Assembly: GCF_001465835.2 (NCBI RefSeq)
Contig: NZ_CP013661.2
Span: forward strand, 1 to 64,000
Direction: 5' to 3'
Origin: Planococcus kocurii
GTDB lineage: Bacteria > Bacillota > Bacilli > Bacillales_A > Planococcaceae
DNA length: 64,000 nt
Shown here: piece after piece, positions 43,376 to 51,146 of the stretch
Position numbering within the stretch: the first letter of the stretch is position 1
Layout: every line of letters begins with the position of its first letter
The notes under the pieces: generated by a model
What the model saw: the letters and a program-made list of their open reading frames with translations, nothing else
What the model was told of the DNA's origin: nothing
Database searches by the model: none
Translations under genes and position numbers: made by a program

Positions 43376-44827
43376 TTAAAACCCACCGTAAACAAATCCT
43401 TGACCTGTAGCACCGAACACCAGAACTGATACAACGATTAATACATACACGGCAAAACGAGCAACTGCTGGGCGTTGCGATAGCCAGTTCCACGTTGAGG
43501 TATTGTTTCTTTCGATATAATGAAACAGTTGCATAACGATAAAGAAAAAGCTGAAAATCATTAAGTCGAGTAGTGAAAACATCTCAAACGCCCCAATGAT
43601 TCCAGATGGGCTCCACGAGCTAGGCGATAAGAACTGTTGCGCATGTTCAAATGCGGCGGTAACGGAATCCGATCGGAAGAACACGCGCGAAAAACACACA
43701 AGCAAAAAAGTGGTGGTGATTTTCATCCATTTATGCAGCGATGGACTCTGATCCAAATGAATAAACGTCGCCATTTTTCCACGAAAATGTTTTGTGTGAT
43801 CTCCAAAAGCACGGTAAAACCCATGAATGAGCCCCCATAAAACAAAAGTCCATGCCGCTCCGTGCCAAACGCCACTTATTAAAAACGTAATGATGATAGC
43901 TACATAAATTTCGCTTCTTTTCTTTTTCCCTTTACATAAAGGCATAAAGATATAGTCTCTAAGCCATGTCGAAAGCGTAATGTGCCATCTATTCCAGAAA
44001 TCTCCGATTGACGTGGCAAAATGCGGTTGCTTAAAGTTTTCGGTAAGTCTAATACCATGCATTCGTGCGCAACCAATGGCAATGTCGCTGAGTGCTGAAA
44101 AATCAGCGTACAATTGAACCGAGAACAGAATCGTCGCTAGGACAATTTGAGAACCGGTTGGGTCAGGACTATCGTAAACACTCGCTACAATTGGAGCGAG
44201 TCGATCCGCAATCAATGTTTTCTTAAAAAATCCCCATGCGATTCGCTTCATTCCGTAGCTTATATTGTCATAGTTTAAGGTTTGTTCAACTTTGAATTGA
44301 GGAAGCAATTTCTTAGCACGTTCAATCGGTCCAGCAACCAATTGCGGGAAAAATGCAAAATAGATGGAGAAATAGCCATAATGTCTTTCTGCTTTTTGCT
44401 TGCCTCTGGAGATGTCGACAAGGTAACTGACTGCCTGAAAGGTATAAAAAGAAATGGCTAATGGCAGGATAATCTCTTGATACGGTATGGCATAATTCCA
44501 ATTCATGTATGTTGAAATGGCTCGAATCGAGTCATTTACAAAATTAAAGTATTTAAACCAGCCGAGAAAAAACAGCAATACGCAAATTCCAACTAGCATG
44601 GCTCTTTTCTTCTGTTGTTTGGTTTCCTGTTTTTCAATGACGATTCCCGTAAAATAAGTAAACACTGTGCTTATAACTAGTAACAGGACAAAGTAGCCGC
44701 TCAACGTAGCGTAAAAACTGTAGCTGGCAGCTAGTAAAAGAATCCATCTCCACTTGTGTGGAATTAAATAATACGTAAAAACGATTCCTGCAAAAAATAA
44801 CAGAAACTCAATTGATATAAAAGTCAT
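43376..44827 (-). CDS. AlgI/PatA-type MBOAT acyltransferase
   Basis: A 483-residue polytopic membrane protein with about ten helices. Diagnostic MBOAT segments: FFPQLVAGPIERAKKLLPQF (159-178), DFSALSDIAIG (242-252), FWNRWHITLSTWLRDYIF (277-294, His282) and SGVWHGAAW with the catalytic His322. This is the AlgI/PatA branch, which moves an acyl group across the membrane; DltB is more distant. AGGTGA precedes the ATG. It is third in the operon, 143 bp after the adenylating enzyme gene, with a hairpin in between. Confidence 0.9.
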   Translation of the reverse strand: MTFISIEFLLFFAGIVFTYYLIPHKWRWILLLAASYSFYATLSGYFVLLLVISTVFTYFTGIVIEKQETKQQKKRAMLVGICVLLFFLGWFKYFNFVNDSIRAISTYMNWNYAIPYQEIILPLAISFYTFQAVSYLVDISRGKQKAERHYGYFSIYFAFFPQLVAGPIERAKKLLPQFKVEQTLNYDNISYGMKRIAWGFFKKTLIADRLAPIVASVYDSPDPTGSQIVLATILFSVQLYADFSALSDIAIGCARMHGIRLTENFKQPHFATSIGDFWNRWHITLSTWLRDYIFMPLCKGKKKRSEIYVAIIITFLISGVWHGAAWTFVLWGLIHGFYRAFGDHTKHFRGKMATFIHLDQSPSLHKWMKITTTFLLVCFSRVFFRSDSVTAAFEHAQQFLSPSSWSPSGIIGAFEMFSLLDLMIFSFFFIVMQLFHYIERNNTSTWNWLSQRPAVARFAVYVLIVVSVLVFGATGQGFVYGGF

Positions 44828-44883
44828 CCAATCACCTGATCAAAAATAAACTTAAGATTTTACACAAAACTAGATAAACAAGT

Positions 44884-44922
44884 ACTTTACCTACACTCAA
44901 TTTCAACTTTCAGTAGGTAAGT
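44884..44922 (-). repeat. Intercistronic hairpin between adenylating enzyme and MBOAT genes
   Basis: ACTTTACCTAC (44884-44894) pairs with GTAGGTAAGT (44913-44922) with one bulge. No T run follows on the minus strand, so it is more likely to set mRNA processing or stability than to terminate. Confidence 0.5.
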
Positions 44923-44970
44923 TTTGTCACATCTGATACATCTCCTGTTACGGGTTAAGGTGATCATAAA

Positions 44971-46365
44971 TTATTTAGATGTAAGTAACTCGGAATAAAG
45001 GATCTTCCCAAAAGGGGTACGTGGGAATTCCTCAATTCTGATAATCTTAACGCCCCTTAAGTTTAATTTTTCCTTAATTATTTTTTTAATGTGAAGCAGA
45101 TCTTCTTTTAACGTGTAAACGATCAGTTGGTCATCTGTCCCCGCGCAAACACAGTCATGACCATGCTCAGTTAAAAGTTCTTCCACTTCATCTAAACTGA
45201 TGCGGCTTCCAGCGACTTTAATGATTCTTTTGATTCGTCCAGTGATGTAAAAATAACCGTCCTGATCAAAGTAAGCCAAATCACCTGTGTGCAGCGACCC
45301 ATTGTTGTCATCTCTTTTCGATAAATCGACTAATGACTCCGCATACCCTAAAGAAACATTGGGTCCTTTGTATATCAATTCGCCGCTTTCATGAGGCGTT
45401 GTAATGTTGTGGCCAGTGTCATCTTGCAGCATCAGTTTTCCGCCGGGAATGGCAATTCCGATACTTCCGGCTTTATCCAGGTTTTTTTCGACAGGTAAAT
45501 AGCTTATCCGCGCCGTTGCTTCTGTTTGCCCGTACATAGTAAAAAATTGAATCCCTTTTTGACTACACATATTTGCAAATTTGGACAATAGCTCTGGGCT
45601 TAATTTGCCGCCTGCTTGCGTTAGTTTTTTCAAACTTGGAAGATCCATCTCTTCGAACTTCAGCCGATCGAGCATCTCATAGACAAAAGGAACGCCTCCA
45701 AAAGTTGTGGCTCCCTGCTCTTTGCATACTTCCCAAAACTCTTTTTTCATGATCGATGCATCCGTGACAATTATGGTCGCTCCACTAATGAAGTGACTGT
45801 TGATGATCGACAGGCCATAAGAGTAATTCATAGAAAGTGTGGTGATTGGTTTATCTTCTGCCTTAATATCAAGGTACTTCACGATCGATTCAGCGTTTTT
45901 GAAGATATTTTCATAACTTAAGCGTACAAACTTGGGGCTGCCAGTACTTCCTGAGGTCGTTAAAAGGAGCGCAAGATGTTCATCAAAATCATGTTGAATA
46001 GCTGTCGAACATTTGAATAATGTGTAATCTCCAAACACAAAAGATTGTTCCATTGTGTTTAAGAGGTCTTGGTTTTCACTACTCGCCCAAATGTACGCAG
46101 GCTTATAAAGCTCGATTAGTTTTTGCAACCGCTCTACCTGGATAGATGCATCTAACAAGACAGGGACAACATGCCCTCTCATAAAGCCCACGTAACCAAA
46201 TATAGACTCTTTATTATTTGAAGATAAACAAAAAACAAGCGTTCTTTCACCTACATGACTGCAAATAGCGTCAGCAACCTCTACCATTTCAGCGTAAGAG
46301 TATTCTCGCTCTGCATAGATAGCGGTGCGGTTGCCAAACTCCTCAAGCTTTTGGAACCTATTCAT
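44971..46365 (-). CDS. AMP-forming acyl/aminoacyl-carrier ligase (adenylation enzyme)
   Basis: A 464-residue ANL-family enzyme that would activate an acid with ATP and load it on the carrier protein encoded just before it. Motifs: LLLTTSGSTGSPKF (A3, about 131-144), MYGQTEATARI (A5), HTGDLAYFDQDGY (A7), GRIKRIIKVAGSRI (A8) and the A10 Lys in PRTPFGKILYSE. It is shorter than DltA (about 500). Overlaps the carrier gene by 8 bp. Substrate not predictable by eye; annotation as D-alanine ligase would be by analogy only. Confidence 0.85.
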   Translation of the reverse strand: MNRFQKLEEFGNRTAIYAEREYSYAEMVEVADAICSHVGERTLVFCLSSNNKESIFGYVGFMRGHVVPVLLDASIQVERLQKLIELYKPAYIWASSENQDLLNTMEQSFVFGDYTLFKCSTAIQHDFDEHLALLLTTSGSTGSPKFVRLSYENIFKNAESIVKYLDIKAEDKPITTLSMNYSYGLSIINSHFISGATIIVTDASIMKKEFWEVCKEQGATTFGGVPFVYEMLDRLKFEEMDLPSLKKLTQAGGKLSPELLSKFANMCSQKGIQFFTMYGQTEATARISYLPVEKNLDKAGSIGIAIPGGKLMLQDDTGHNITTPHESGELIYKGPNVSLGYAESLVDLSKRDDNNGSLHTGDLAYFDQDGYFYITGRIKRIIKVAGSRISLDEVEELLTEHGHDCVCAGTDDQLIVYTLKEDLLHIKKIIKEKLNLRGVKIIRIEEFPRTPFGKILYSELLTSK

Positions 46366-46609
46366 TTACAAAGTCTACTCCTAAACGATTCAAAAGCTCT
46401 TTTCCTGCCTTATACGAATCGAATTCTGTCATCCATTCAGCATCTATTGAAACTTCAAAAACCTCTTCCATCGTAGAAATCAGAATCATATGTCCAAGTG
46501 AATCCCATTCTCTTGTTTCTCCTAATGCTAACTCTTCACTTACCTGGTCTTCTTCCAATTCCAACGCATCCATAAATGCACTTCTATATTTTTCGATATT
46601 TTTCATCAT
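46358..46609 (-). CDS. Acyl/aminoacyl carrier protein
   Basis: An 83-residue acidic helical carrier protein. Ser37 in REWDSLGHM is the phosphopantetheine attachment site; spacing of the four helices is normal. First gene of the operon, overlapping the adenylating enzyme by 8 bp, which suggests a dedicated pair like DltC/DltA though in the reverse gene order. A ribosome site AAAGGGTGTAAATG lies at the start. The promoter with Fur box is about 110 bp upstream. Confidence 0.88.
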   Translation of the reverse strand: MMKNIEKYRSAFMDALELEEDQVSEELALGETREWDSLGHMILISTMEEVFEVSIDAEWMTEFDSYKAGKELLNRLGVDFVNE

Positions 46610-46714
46610 TTACACCCTTTCAATATTTACGTCCACTAGCGTCTGCTTTAGCGGAACGATGGCTTTTATAAACTGTTACTCCCTTTAACTCTTCCTAGGA
46701 AGTATCTTTCAATA

Positions 46715-46743
46715 ATCTTATTGAAAATGATTCTCATAATCAA
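46715..46743 (-). promoter_or_regulatory. Promoter with Fur box for the carrier-MBOAT operon
   Basis: On the minus strand TTGATT (46738-46743), a 17-bp spacer and TAAGAT (46715-46720) form the promoter. The spacer holds TGAAAATGATTCTCA (46722-46736, + strand), matching the 7-1-7 Fur box TGATAATNATTATCA at 12 of 14 positions. A TATAAT on the minus strand at 46743-46748 is an alternative -10; in either case Fur would cover the promoter or start site. Confidence 0.75.
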
Positions 46744-46994
46744 TTATAAATATATGAAGAGAAAAGTCAATATCGTAACAACAGTTGGTTTTTTTATCTT
46801 TATAACTGAATTGTGCGTTTTTAATGTATCGAAATTTGCCTCTAATAACCATGGATTGAGTACTGTAAATCACCCGATTTAGGATGGCGTCAAAAAATAG
46901 GAATCTTTCTTGTTAGAATCAGGAAAAAATCCGACCGTTCAGTTATTCTAAGCAGAACAGTAAATGTCACATGCCTTTACATTTTTAACATATA

Positions 46995-47337
46995 ATGAAA
47001 GTTAGGAGCGAATTTCACAAAAAAATCATAACCTTATTTTCATCTCTCCTTTTAGATTATTGGAATAATCGTGGGTGCAGTTTATGTGTATAGCGAACAT
47101 AAAGCAAACGAAATGGCTGCCTTTCATTACGCAAAAGATTTTATCGTAACTAACTATCACGAAAGCAACAACTTGTCTCACGGCGGGATTAGATAGGATG
47201 TTGACAGAGGTCATTACTTTGTGATTGTGCAAAATCAGCAACAGAAGAACTACTAGTTAGAAGTGGAATTGAATAATGATGGATATTTAGTTTCTATAGA
47301 AGACCATACAAGTGCCGTAATAGATTCTGGACAATAA
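46995..47337 (+). pseudogene. Broken gene for a small membrane-anchored protein
   Basis: ATG at 46995 opens a basic N-terminus and hydrophobic start (FHKKIITLFSSLLL); one extra base near 47055 shifts the frame, after which the helix continues (IIGIIVGAVYVY) and the frame runs to TAA at 47335 but with TAG at about 47194 and at 47257. The remaining part (DVDRGHYFVIVQNQQQ, then LEVELNNDGYLVSIED) looks like a normal secreted beta-rich domain. One frameshift and two stops in one frame mean the gene is dead. No family recognised. Confidence 0.7.
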
Positions 47338-47502
47338 AACACTTCAATAATAAAGACGGAAAATGGAAGGAGCGAAAGAATAATTGGGATTTTTGTAGGT
47401 TTTACTCTTCCGCTCTTCTTTTTCATGATCAAATGCGATATATATGTATGCAAAACACTTTTTTACAACTCGGCATTTATAAAAATGAAGGAGTTTATAG
47501 GT

Positions 47503-48003
47503 GTGGAACTTGGAAAAGACTAGTTGAAGGTGATTCAAGAGAGGTGTCAAAGTGTTAAGGATCTGGGGGATCGAACCATCAATCAATTATCTAAGACGGA
47601 TATACACTGGAGTTTAAACGAGGCTTCTAATATCGTAGGAATTATCGTCAAGCATGTAAGAGGAAACATGGTATTTAGAATCTTCTAGAAATCGTATCAG
47701 GAATTTGAAGATGACATTCTCTCCATACAAAAACTGATCATGGTTTGGGAAAAAGGCTGGACTACATTGTTTACTACATTGAGGAGTTTAGAAAGCCGGG
47801 ATTCATTAAAAATCACCATTCGTGGCGAAAAACACACGAGATTAGAAGCCATTGAAAGACAACTGGCTCATTGCGCTTACCACGTCGGTCAAATTGTTTA
47901 TATTGGGAAACAAATAAAAAATGACAATTGGGAAACACTGAGTATTCCAAAGGGGAAATCAGAATCGTATTTACAGTCGGAGTTAAAGAACCATCAATCT
48001 TAA
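47503..48003 (+). pseudogene. Broken DUF1572 (DinB-like) protein gene
   Basis: One frame from GTG 47503 (after AAGGAG) to TAA 48003 is 167 codons with TAG at 47521 and 47686. The sequence clearly follows the DUF1572/DinB-like family: CQSVKDLGDRTINQLS, DIHWSLNEASN, IVKHVRGNMV, then after the second stop EFEDDI, VWEKGWTTLF, EAIERQLAHCAYHVGQIVY and IPKGKSESYL. About a dozen residues seem missing around the second stop. The His ligands of the fold remain in the C-terminal part, but an intact product is not possible. Confidence 0.8.
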
Positions 48004-48021
48004 CGATCGGAGGAGTACTCT

Positions 48022-48183
48022 ATGTTATATATACCACTTACCTTTGCTCTTGTGTTTATCGCTATGTTACTCATTAATTTTATCGTAGGATTTCTTTTGC
48101 TCAATATTCGCGACAGAAATTACTGGGTGATATCAACTGTTATTAGTTTGGTGTTCACCTTAATCTTTATAGCCGTTTTATAA
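48022..48183 (+). CDS. Small two-TM membrane protein, hypothetical
   Basis: A 53-residue reading with two hydrophobic helices separated by a short charged turn (LNIRDRNYW). The ribosome site GGAGGAG (48009-48015) is ideal and 6 bases from ATG. It starts 18 bp after the broken DUF1572 gene and is followed by a perfect terminator, so it looks like a real small gene. No family recognised. Confidence 0.65.
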   Translation: MLYIPLTFALVFIAMLLINFIVGFLLLNIRDRNYWVISTVISLVFTLIFIAVL

Positions 48184-48197
48184 CCATGATGAATTAC

Positions 48198-48229
48198 AAA
48201 AACCGTCTATTCATGAATAGACGGTTTTT
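48198..48229. terminator. Bidirectional terminator
   Basis: AAAAACCGTCTATTCA and TGAATAGACGGTTTTT are exact complements, lying between the small membrane protein and the convergent ligase gene. Confidence 0.9.
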
Positions 48230-48233
48230 AACG

Positions 48234-49829
48234 TTAATTTACTTTTTTTCCACGACCCCAATATATTTCTCGTAACTGGAACTTCTGCAGTTTACCGGTT
48301 GCAGTTTTAGGTAACGCTTCAACAAAGTCTACAGATTTTGGCACTTTGAAACGTGACATGTGTTCACGCGTATAATCCAGAATTTCTTGTTCGGTCGCTT
48401 GTACTCCTTGATGTAGCACAACAATAGCTTTTGGCACTTCTCCCCATTTTTCATCCGGCACAGCAATCACAGCCACTTCAGCAATGGCCGGATGCTTATA
48501 CAAAACACCTTCAATTTCTGTAGAGGAAATGTTTTCGCCACCAGAAATGATCATGTCTTTCATGCGATCTTGAATTTCGATAAAGCCATCTGGATGCGTC
48601 ACCGCCAAATCGCCTGTGTAAAACCAGCCATCGCGAATTGCTTCTGCTGTTTTTTCAGGATTTTTGTAATAGCCAGCCATCACGACATTGCCCCGCGTGA
48701 CGATTTCCCCCAGTTCTTTGCCATTCCAAGCCACTTCTTCCCCGTCTTCTTGGTTAACCACTTTGGTCTCTCCGTTAAAAGCGAGTTCTATTCCTTGGCG
48801 TGCTTTTATAGATGCTTGATGTTCAGCGTCTAAATCGTTGAACTCATTTTTCCATTCACAGTACAAAATAAACGGAGACGTTTCTGTTAAGCCGTATACA
48901 TGCATCATATTCAATCCGAGGATACTTTGCGCTTTGGCAATCAATGCCGCTGCAGGTGGAGCGCCCGCAGTTCCCATGCGGATCGTGTGCGTTAACTGCA
49001 GTTCTTTTGCTTTAGGTTCATTAACGAGCATATTGACTACAGTAGGCGCCCCGCAAAGTGACGTAATGCCATGACTTTCAAATAATTCTAAAATTAGCGG
49101 TGGGTCTACTTTTCGTAAGCACACATGCGTCGCTCCCGCTGCAGTAATGGCCCATACACCGCCCCAACCGTTTGTATGAAACATGGGCAAGGTATGCAAA
49201 TACACGTCATCAAATTTAATCTCCAAATGATGCAAAAAGTTTGCGGCATTCATGTAATTGGTACGATGCGTTTGCATTACGCCTTTAGGGCTAGAAGTTG
49301 TCCCACTCGTATAATTTAACGACAGCATTTGGTTTTCATCTAACTCAACGTAAGGCACTTTCGCATCATCTGCTACATTTCCGATAAAATCTTCGTAATC
49401 TTCCCCATTAATGGTTGAATCAAAGCCATCTACAGCGACAACAATGTATTTTTCGATCGGTAGCTCGTCTTGTACCTCTTCAAGCATTTTGCCAAACTCA
49501 GCATCGACAATCAGCATTTTTGCGTCACTATGTTTTAAAATATATGTTAAATCTTTTGTCGATAACCGGTAATTGAGTGGCACAATAACCGCTCCGAGTG
49601 GCGTAATGCCATAAAAGCATTCAAGCATCGCGTGATTATTCGGCAGCATAACCGCTACATGATCTTTGTTGCCAATCCCCGCATGATGTAACGCGATAGA
49701 GAGTCGATCTACTCGTTTGCCAAACTCTTTGTATGTAAACTTCTTATCGCCGTCAATTACCGCAACTTTCTCCGGATAGTATTTGACCGCACGTCGTTTC
49801 CAATCAAGTGGTGTTAACGTTGCCAGCAT
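48234..49829 (-). CDS. Acyl-CoA synthetase (long/medium-chain type)
   Basis: A 531-residue ANL-family ligase. Motifs: LNYTSGTTSSPKGVMQTH (A3, with Ser for the usual Gly), HVYGLTETSPF, the FYTGDLAVTHPDGFIEI segment, DRMKDMIISGGENISS and the C-terminal Lys in KTATGKLQKF. The layout fits acyl-CoA synthetases that activate fatty or related carboxylic acids for degradation. ATG at 49829 is preceded by AAAGGGG; upstream in-frame codons overlap the promoter. Single gene with a near-consensus sigma-A promoter. Confidence 0.88.
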   Translation of the reverse strand: MLATLTPLDWKRRAVKYYPEKVAVIDGDKKFTYKEFGKRVDRLSIALHHAGIGNKDHVAVMLPNNHAMLECFYGITPLGAVIVPLNYRLSTKDLTYILKHSDAKMLIVDAEFGKMLEEVQDELPIEKYIVVAVDGFDSTINGEDYEDFIGNVADDAKVPYVELDENQMLSLNYTSGTTSSPKGVMQTHRTNYMNAANFLHHLEIKFDDVYLHTLPMFHTNGWGGVWAITAAGATHVCLRKVDPPLILELFESHGITSLCGAPTVVNMLVNEPKAKELQLTHTIRMGTAGAPPAAALIAKAQSILGLNMMHVYGLTETSPFILYCEWKNEFNDLDAEHQASIKARQGIELAFNGETKVVNQEDGEEVAWNGKELGEIVTRGNVVMAGYYKNPEKTAEAIRDGWFYTGDLAVTHPDGFIEIQDRMKDMIISGGENISSTEIEGVLYKHPAIAEVAVIAVPDEKWGEVPKAIVVLHQGVQATEQEILDYTREHMSRFKVPKSVDFVEALPKTATGKLQKFQLREIYWGRGKKVN

Positions 49830-49874
49830 AATAGAACCCCTTTCATGTGAAGATAGCTGAACTGTTATATAGCA

Positions 49875-49903
49875 AGTATAAATAGCCCCTTGAACTGTGT
49901 CAA
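49875..49903 (-). promoter_or_regulatory. Sigma-A promoter of the acyl-CoA synthetase gene
   Basis: On the minus strand TTGACA (49898-49903), exactly 17 bp, then TATACT (49875-49880). Confidence 0.85.
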
Positions 49904-49940
49904 TACAGATTTTGGAATCGTTCGATATTTCAGAGTAATG

Positions 49941-49975
49941 AAAAACCACAAGCTTTTGATCTGCTTGTGGTTTTT
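49941..49975 (-). terminator. Terminator after arsC
   Basis: AAAAACCACAAGC pairs with GCTTGTGGTTTTT; T run on the minus strand after the arsC stop. Confidence 0.9.
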
Positions 49976-49990
49976 GTAAAAGTACTTTTA

Positions 49991-50407
49991 TTAAATGCCC
50001 GTTTTCGCAAATGATTCGATACGTGTTCCAATAGCGTCACGAACCGTTTGGAACACAGCCCACTTTTCTTCTTCTGTTCCTTGTGCTTTTGCTGGGTCTT
50101 CAAAGCCCCAATGTTCACGTCGGATATGACTAGGTGTGACCGGACATTTATCCGCTGCATCACCACATAAAGTTACGATAAAATCCGCACGATGGAGTAA
50201 ATCTTCGTCAATAACATCTGATGTTTGAGTGGAAATATCTATTGCCACTTCTTCCATTGCTTTCACAGCATTCGGATTCAACCCATGCGCTTCAATTCCA
50301 GCGCTGTAAACATCCCACTCTGCTGCTAAATGTTGTTTTGCCCAGCCTTCAGCCATTTGGCTTCGGCAAGAATTTCCGGTACATAAAAAGTAAATGGTTT
50401 TTTTCAC
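49991..50407 (-). CDS. arsC: Thioredoxin-coupled arsenate reductase
   Basis: A 138-residue LMW-PTP-fold arsenate reductase. Phosphate-like loop C9-TGNSC14-R15 and the redox pair C81 and C88 ([10 protein letters not shown]) are all present, giving the three-cysteine relay of Bacillota ArsC that reduces As(V) to As(III) using thioredoxin. GTG at 50407 follows GGAGAACTGACT; a longer reading from 50470 lies in the arsR end. Downstream of arsR in the same transcript. No arsenite efflux gene is adjacent. Confidence 0.93.
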   Translation of the reverse strand: MKKTIYFLCTGNSCRSQMAEGWAKQHLAAEWDVYSAGIEAHGLNPNAVKAMEEVAIDISTQTSDVIDEDLLHRADFIVTLCGDAADKCPVTPSHIRREHWGFEDPAKAQGTEEEKWAVFQTVRDAIGTRIESFAKTGI

Positions 50408-50460
50408 AGTCAGTTCTCCTTTGCGACAAAACATCGCGAATTCATCCAATTTGTGCTTAT

Positions 50461-50808
50461 TTAACAGCAATCTACTGGTTTTTCTTTAGCACGTAAATCT
50501 TGAAGGCGCACATCAGTATCTCCGATGTGACTTACTATACTTAGTAGTAAAGAAGCATGAACTGATTCATGATTCATAGAAGAAAATCGCCACTGTCCTC
50601 TTCTACTTTCTTTTACCAGTCCTACTTGTTTTAGCTTGCGTAAATGCTGACTAATGGCCGGCTGACTCATACCAAACATCTCAACAAACTGACAGACACA
50701 ATATTCATTCGTCTCCATCAATTTCATCATCATGAGGCGTGTTGGATCACTGACAGCTTTCAAGCAGGCTGTGACCTCAGCAGCCGTTTGTTTTGCTAAC
50801 GTCTCCAC
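50461..50808 (-). CDS. arsR: ArsR-family arsenic-responsive repressor
   Basis: A 115-residue winged-helix repressor. The metal site CVC in [12 protein letters not shown] lies in the alpha-3 helix as in As(III)-sensing ArsR; the HTH is [18 protein letters not shown]. Two more Cys end the protein (DCC), which may add a ligand. GTG start after AAAGGAGTG. First gene of arsRC. The dyad over its own promoter is the likely operator, released by As(III). Confidence 0.92.
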   Translation of the reverse strand: METLAKQTAAEVTACLKAVSDPTRLMMMKLMETNEYCVCQFVEMFGMSQPAISQHLRKLKQVGLVKESRRGQWRFSSMNHESVHASLLLSIVSHIGDTDVRLQDLRAKEKPVDCC

Positions 50809-50824
50809 TAAAACCCACTCCTTT

Positions 50825-50860
50825 GTAATTAGTGTATTACAATTTCGTTATATAAGTCAA
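50825..50860 (-). promoter_or_regulatory. arsR promoter and dyad operator
   Basis: On the minus strand TTGACT (50855-50860), an 18-bp spacer and TACACT (50831-50836). GTAAT (50825-50829) and ATTAC (50836-50840) form a 5-6-5 dyad overlapping the -10, suited to ArsR binding. Confidence 0.6.
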
Positions 50861-51018
50861 AGCTTATAAACGTGCTCTTCAGATTAACAATGGGTTTCAG
50901 ACTCCATAGCGATCAACGCAAAGTTTCAGGCAAGCAAAGTGTTAAATTATGAATAATAAAATAACATCCCTCATGTAAATTATGAGTGAATGAATAAAAT
51001 ATGAATGACTAATCATTA

Positions 51019-51050
51019 TATGAATATATATATATATATATATATTCATA
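51019..51050. repeat. 32-bp AT dinucleotide palindrome
   Basis: A run of alternating TA flanked by TATGAA and TTCATA makes a perfect palindrome. The surrounding 150 bases contain repeated TGAATGA/TGAATA words. It could extrude as a cruciform, act as an AT-rich terminator for the ynj-like operon, or be a simple slippage repeat. Confidence 0.6.
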
Positions 51051-51146
51051 ATAGGCAACCGGCGAATGAGTGAATAACTTTTGGATAATGTATTTTATTC
51101 AAAAAAATTCAACACTCATGCAGACTCGCATATCTTGAATATTATA

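Noticed and set aside
42389..46609. Canonical dltABCD operon for D-alanylation of teichoic acids
   Set aside because: Gene order is carrier-ligase-MBOAT-SGNH, the MBOAT is AlgI-like, the SGNH protein lacks DltD features and the ligase is shorter. The system is Dlt-like only in using a ligase and carrier.
44971..46743. Siderophore biosynthesis genes, because of the Fur box
   Set aside because: No condensing enzyme, NRPS module or siderophore synthetase is present; the MBOAT and SGNH genes point to surface acylation instead. It stays possible that a secreted metal binder is the acceptor.
48234..49829. Second loading ligase for the carrier protein operon
   Set aside because: It has its own consensus promoter and terminator, is on the far side of two pseudogenes and has typical acyl-CoA synthetase motifs.
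51000..51090. CRISPR-like repeat array
   Set aside because: Only simple alternating AT and short TGAATGA words; no regular repeats and spacers, no cas genes.
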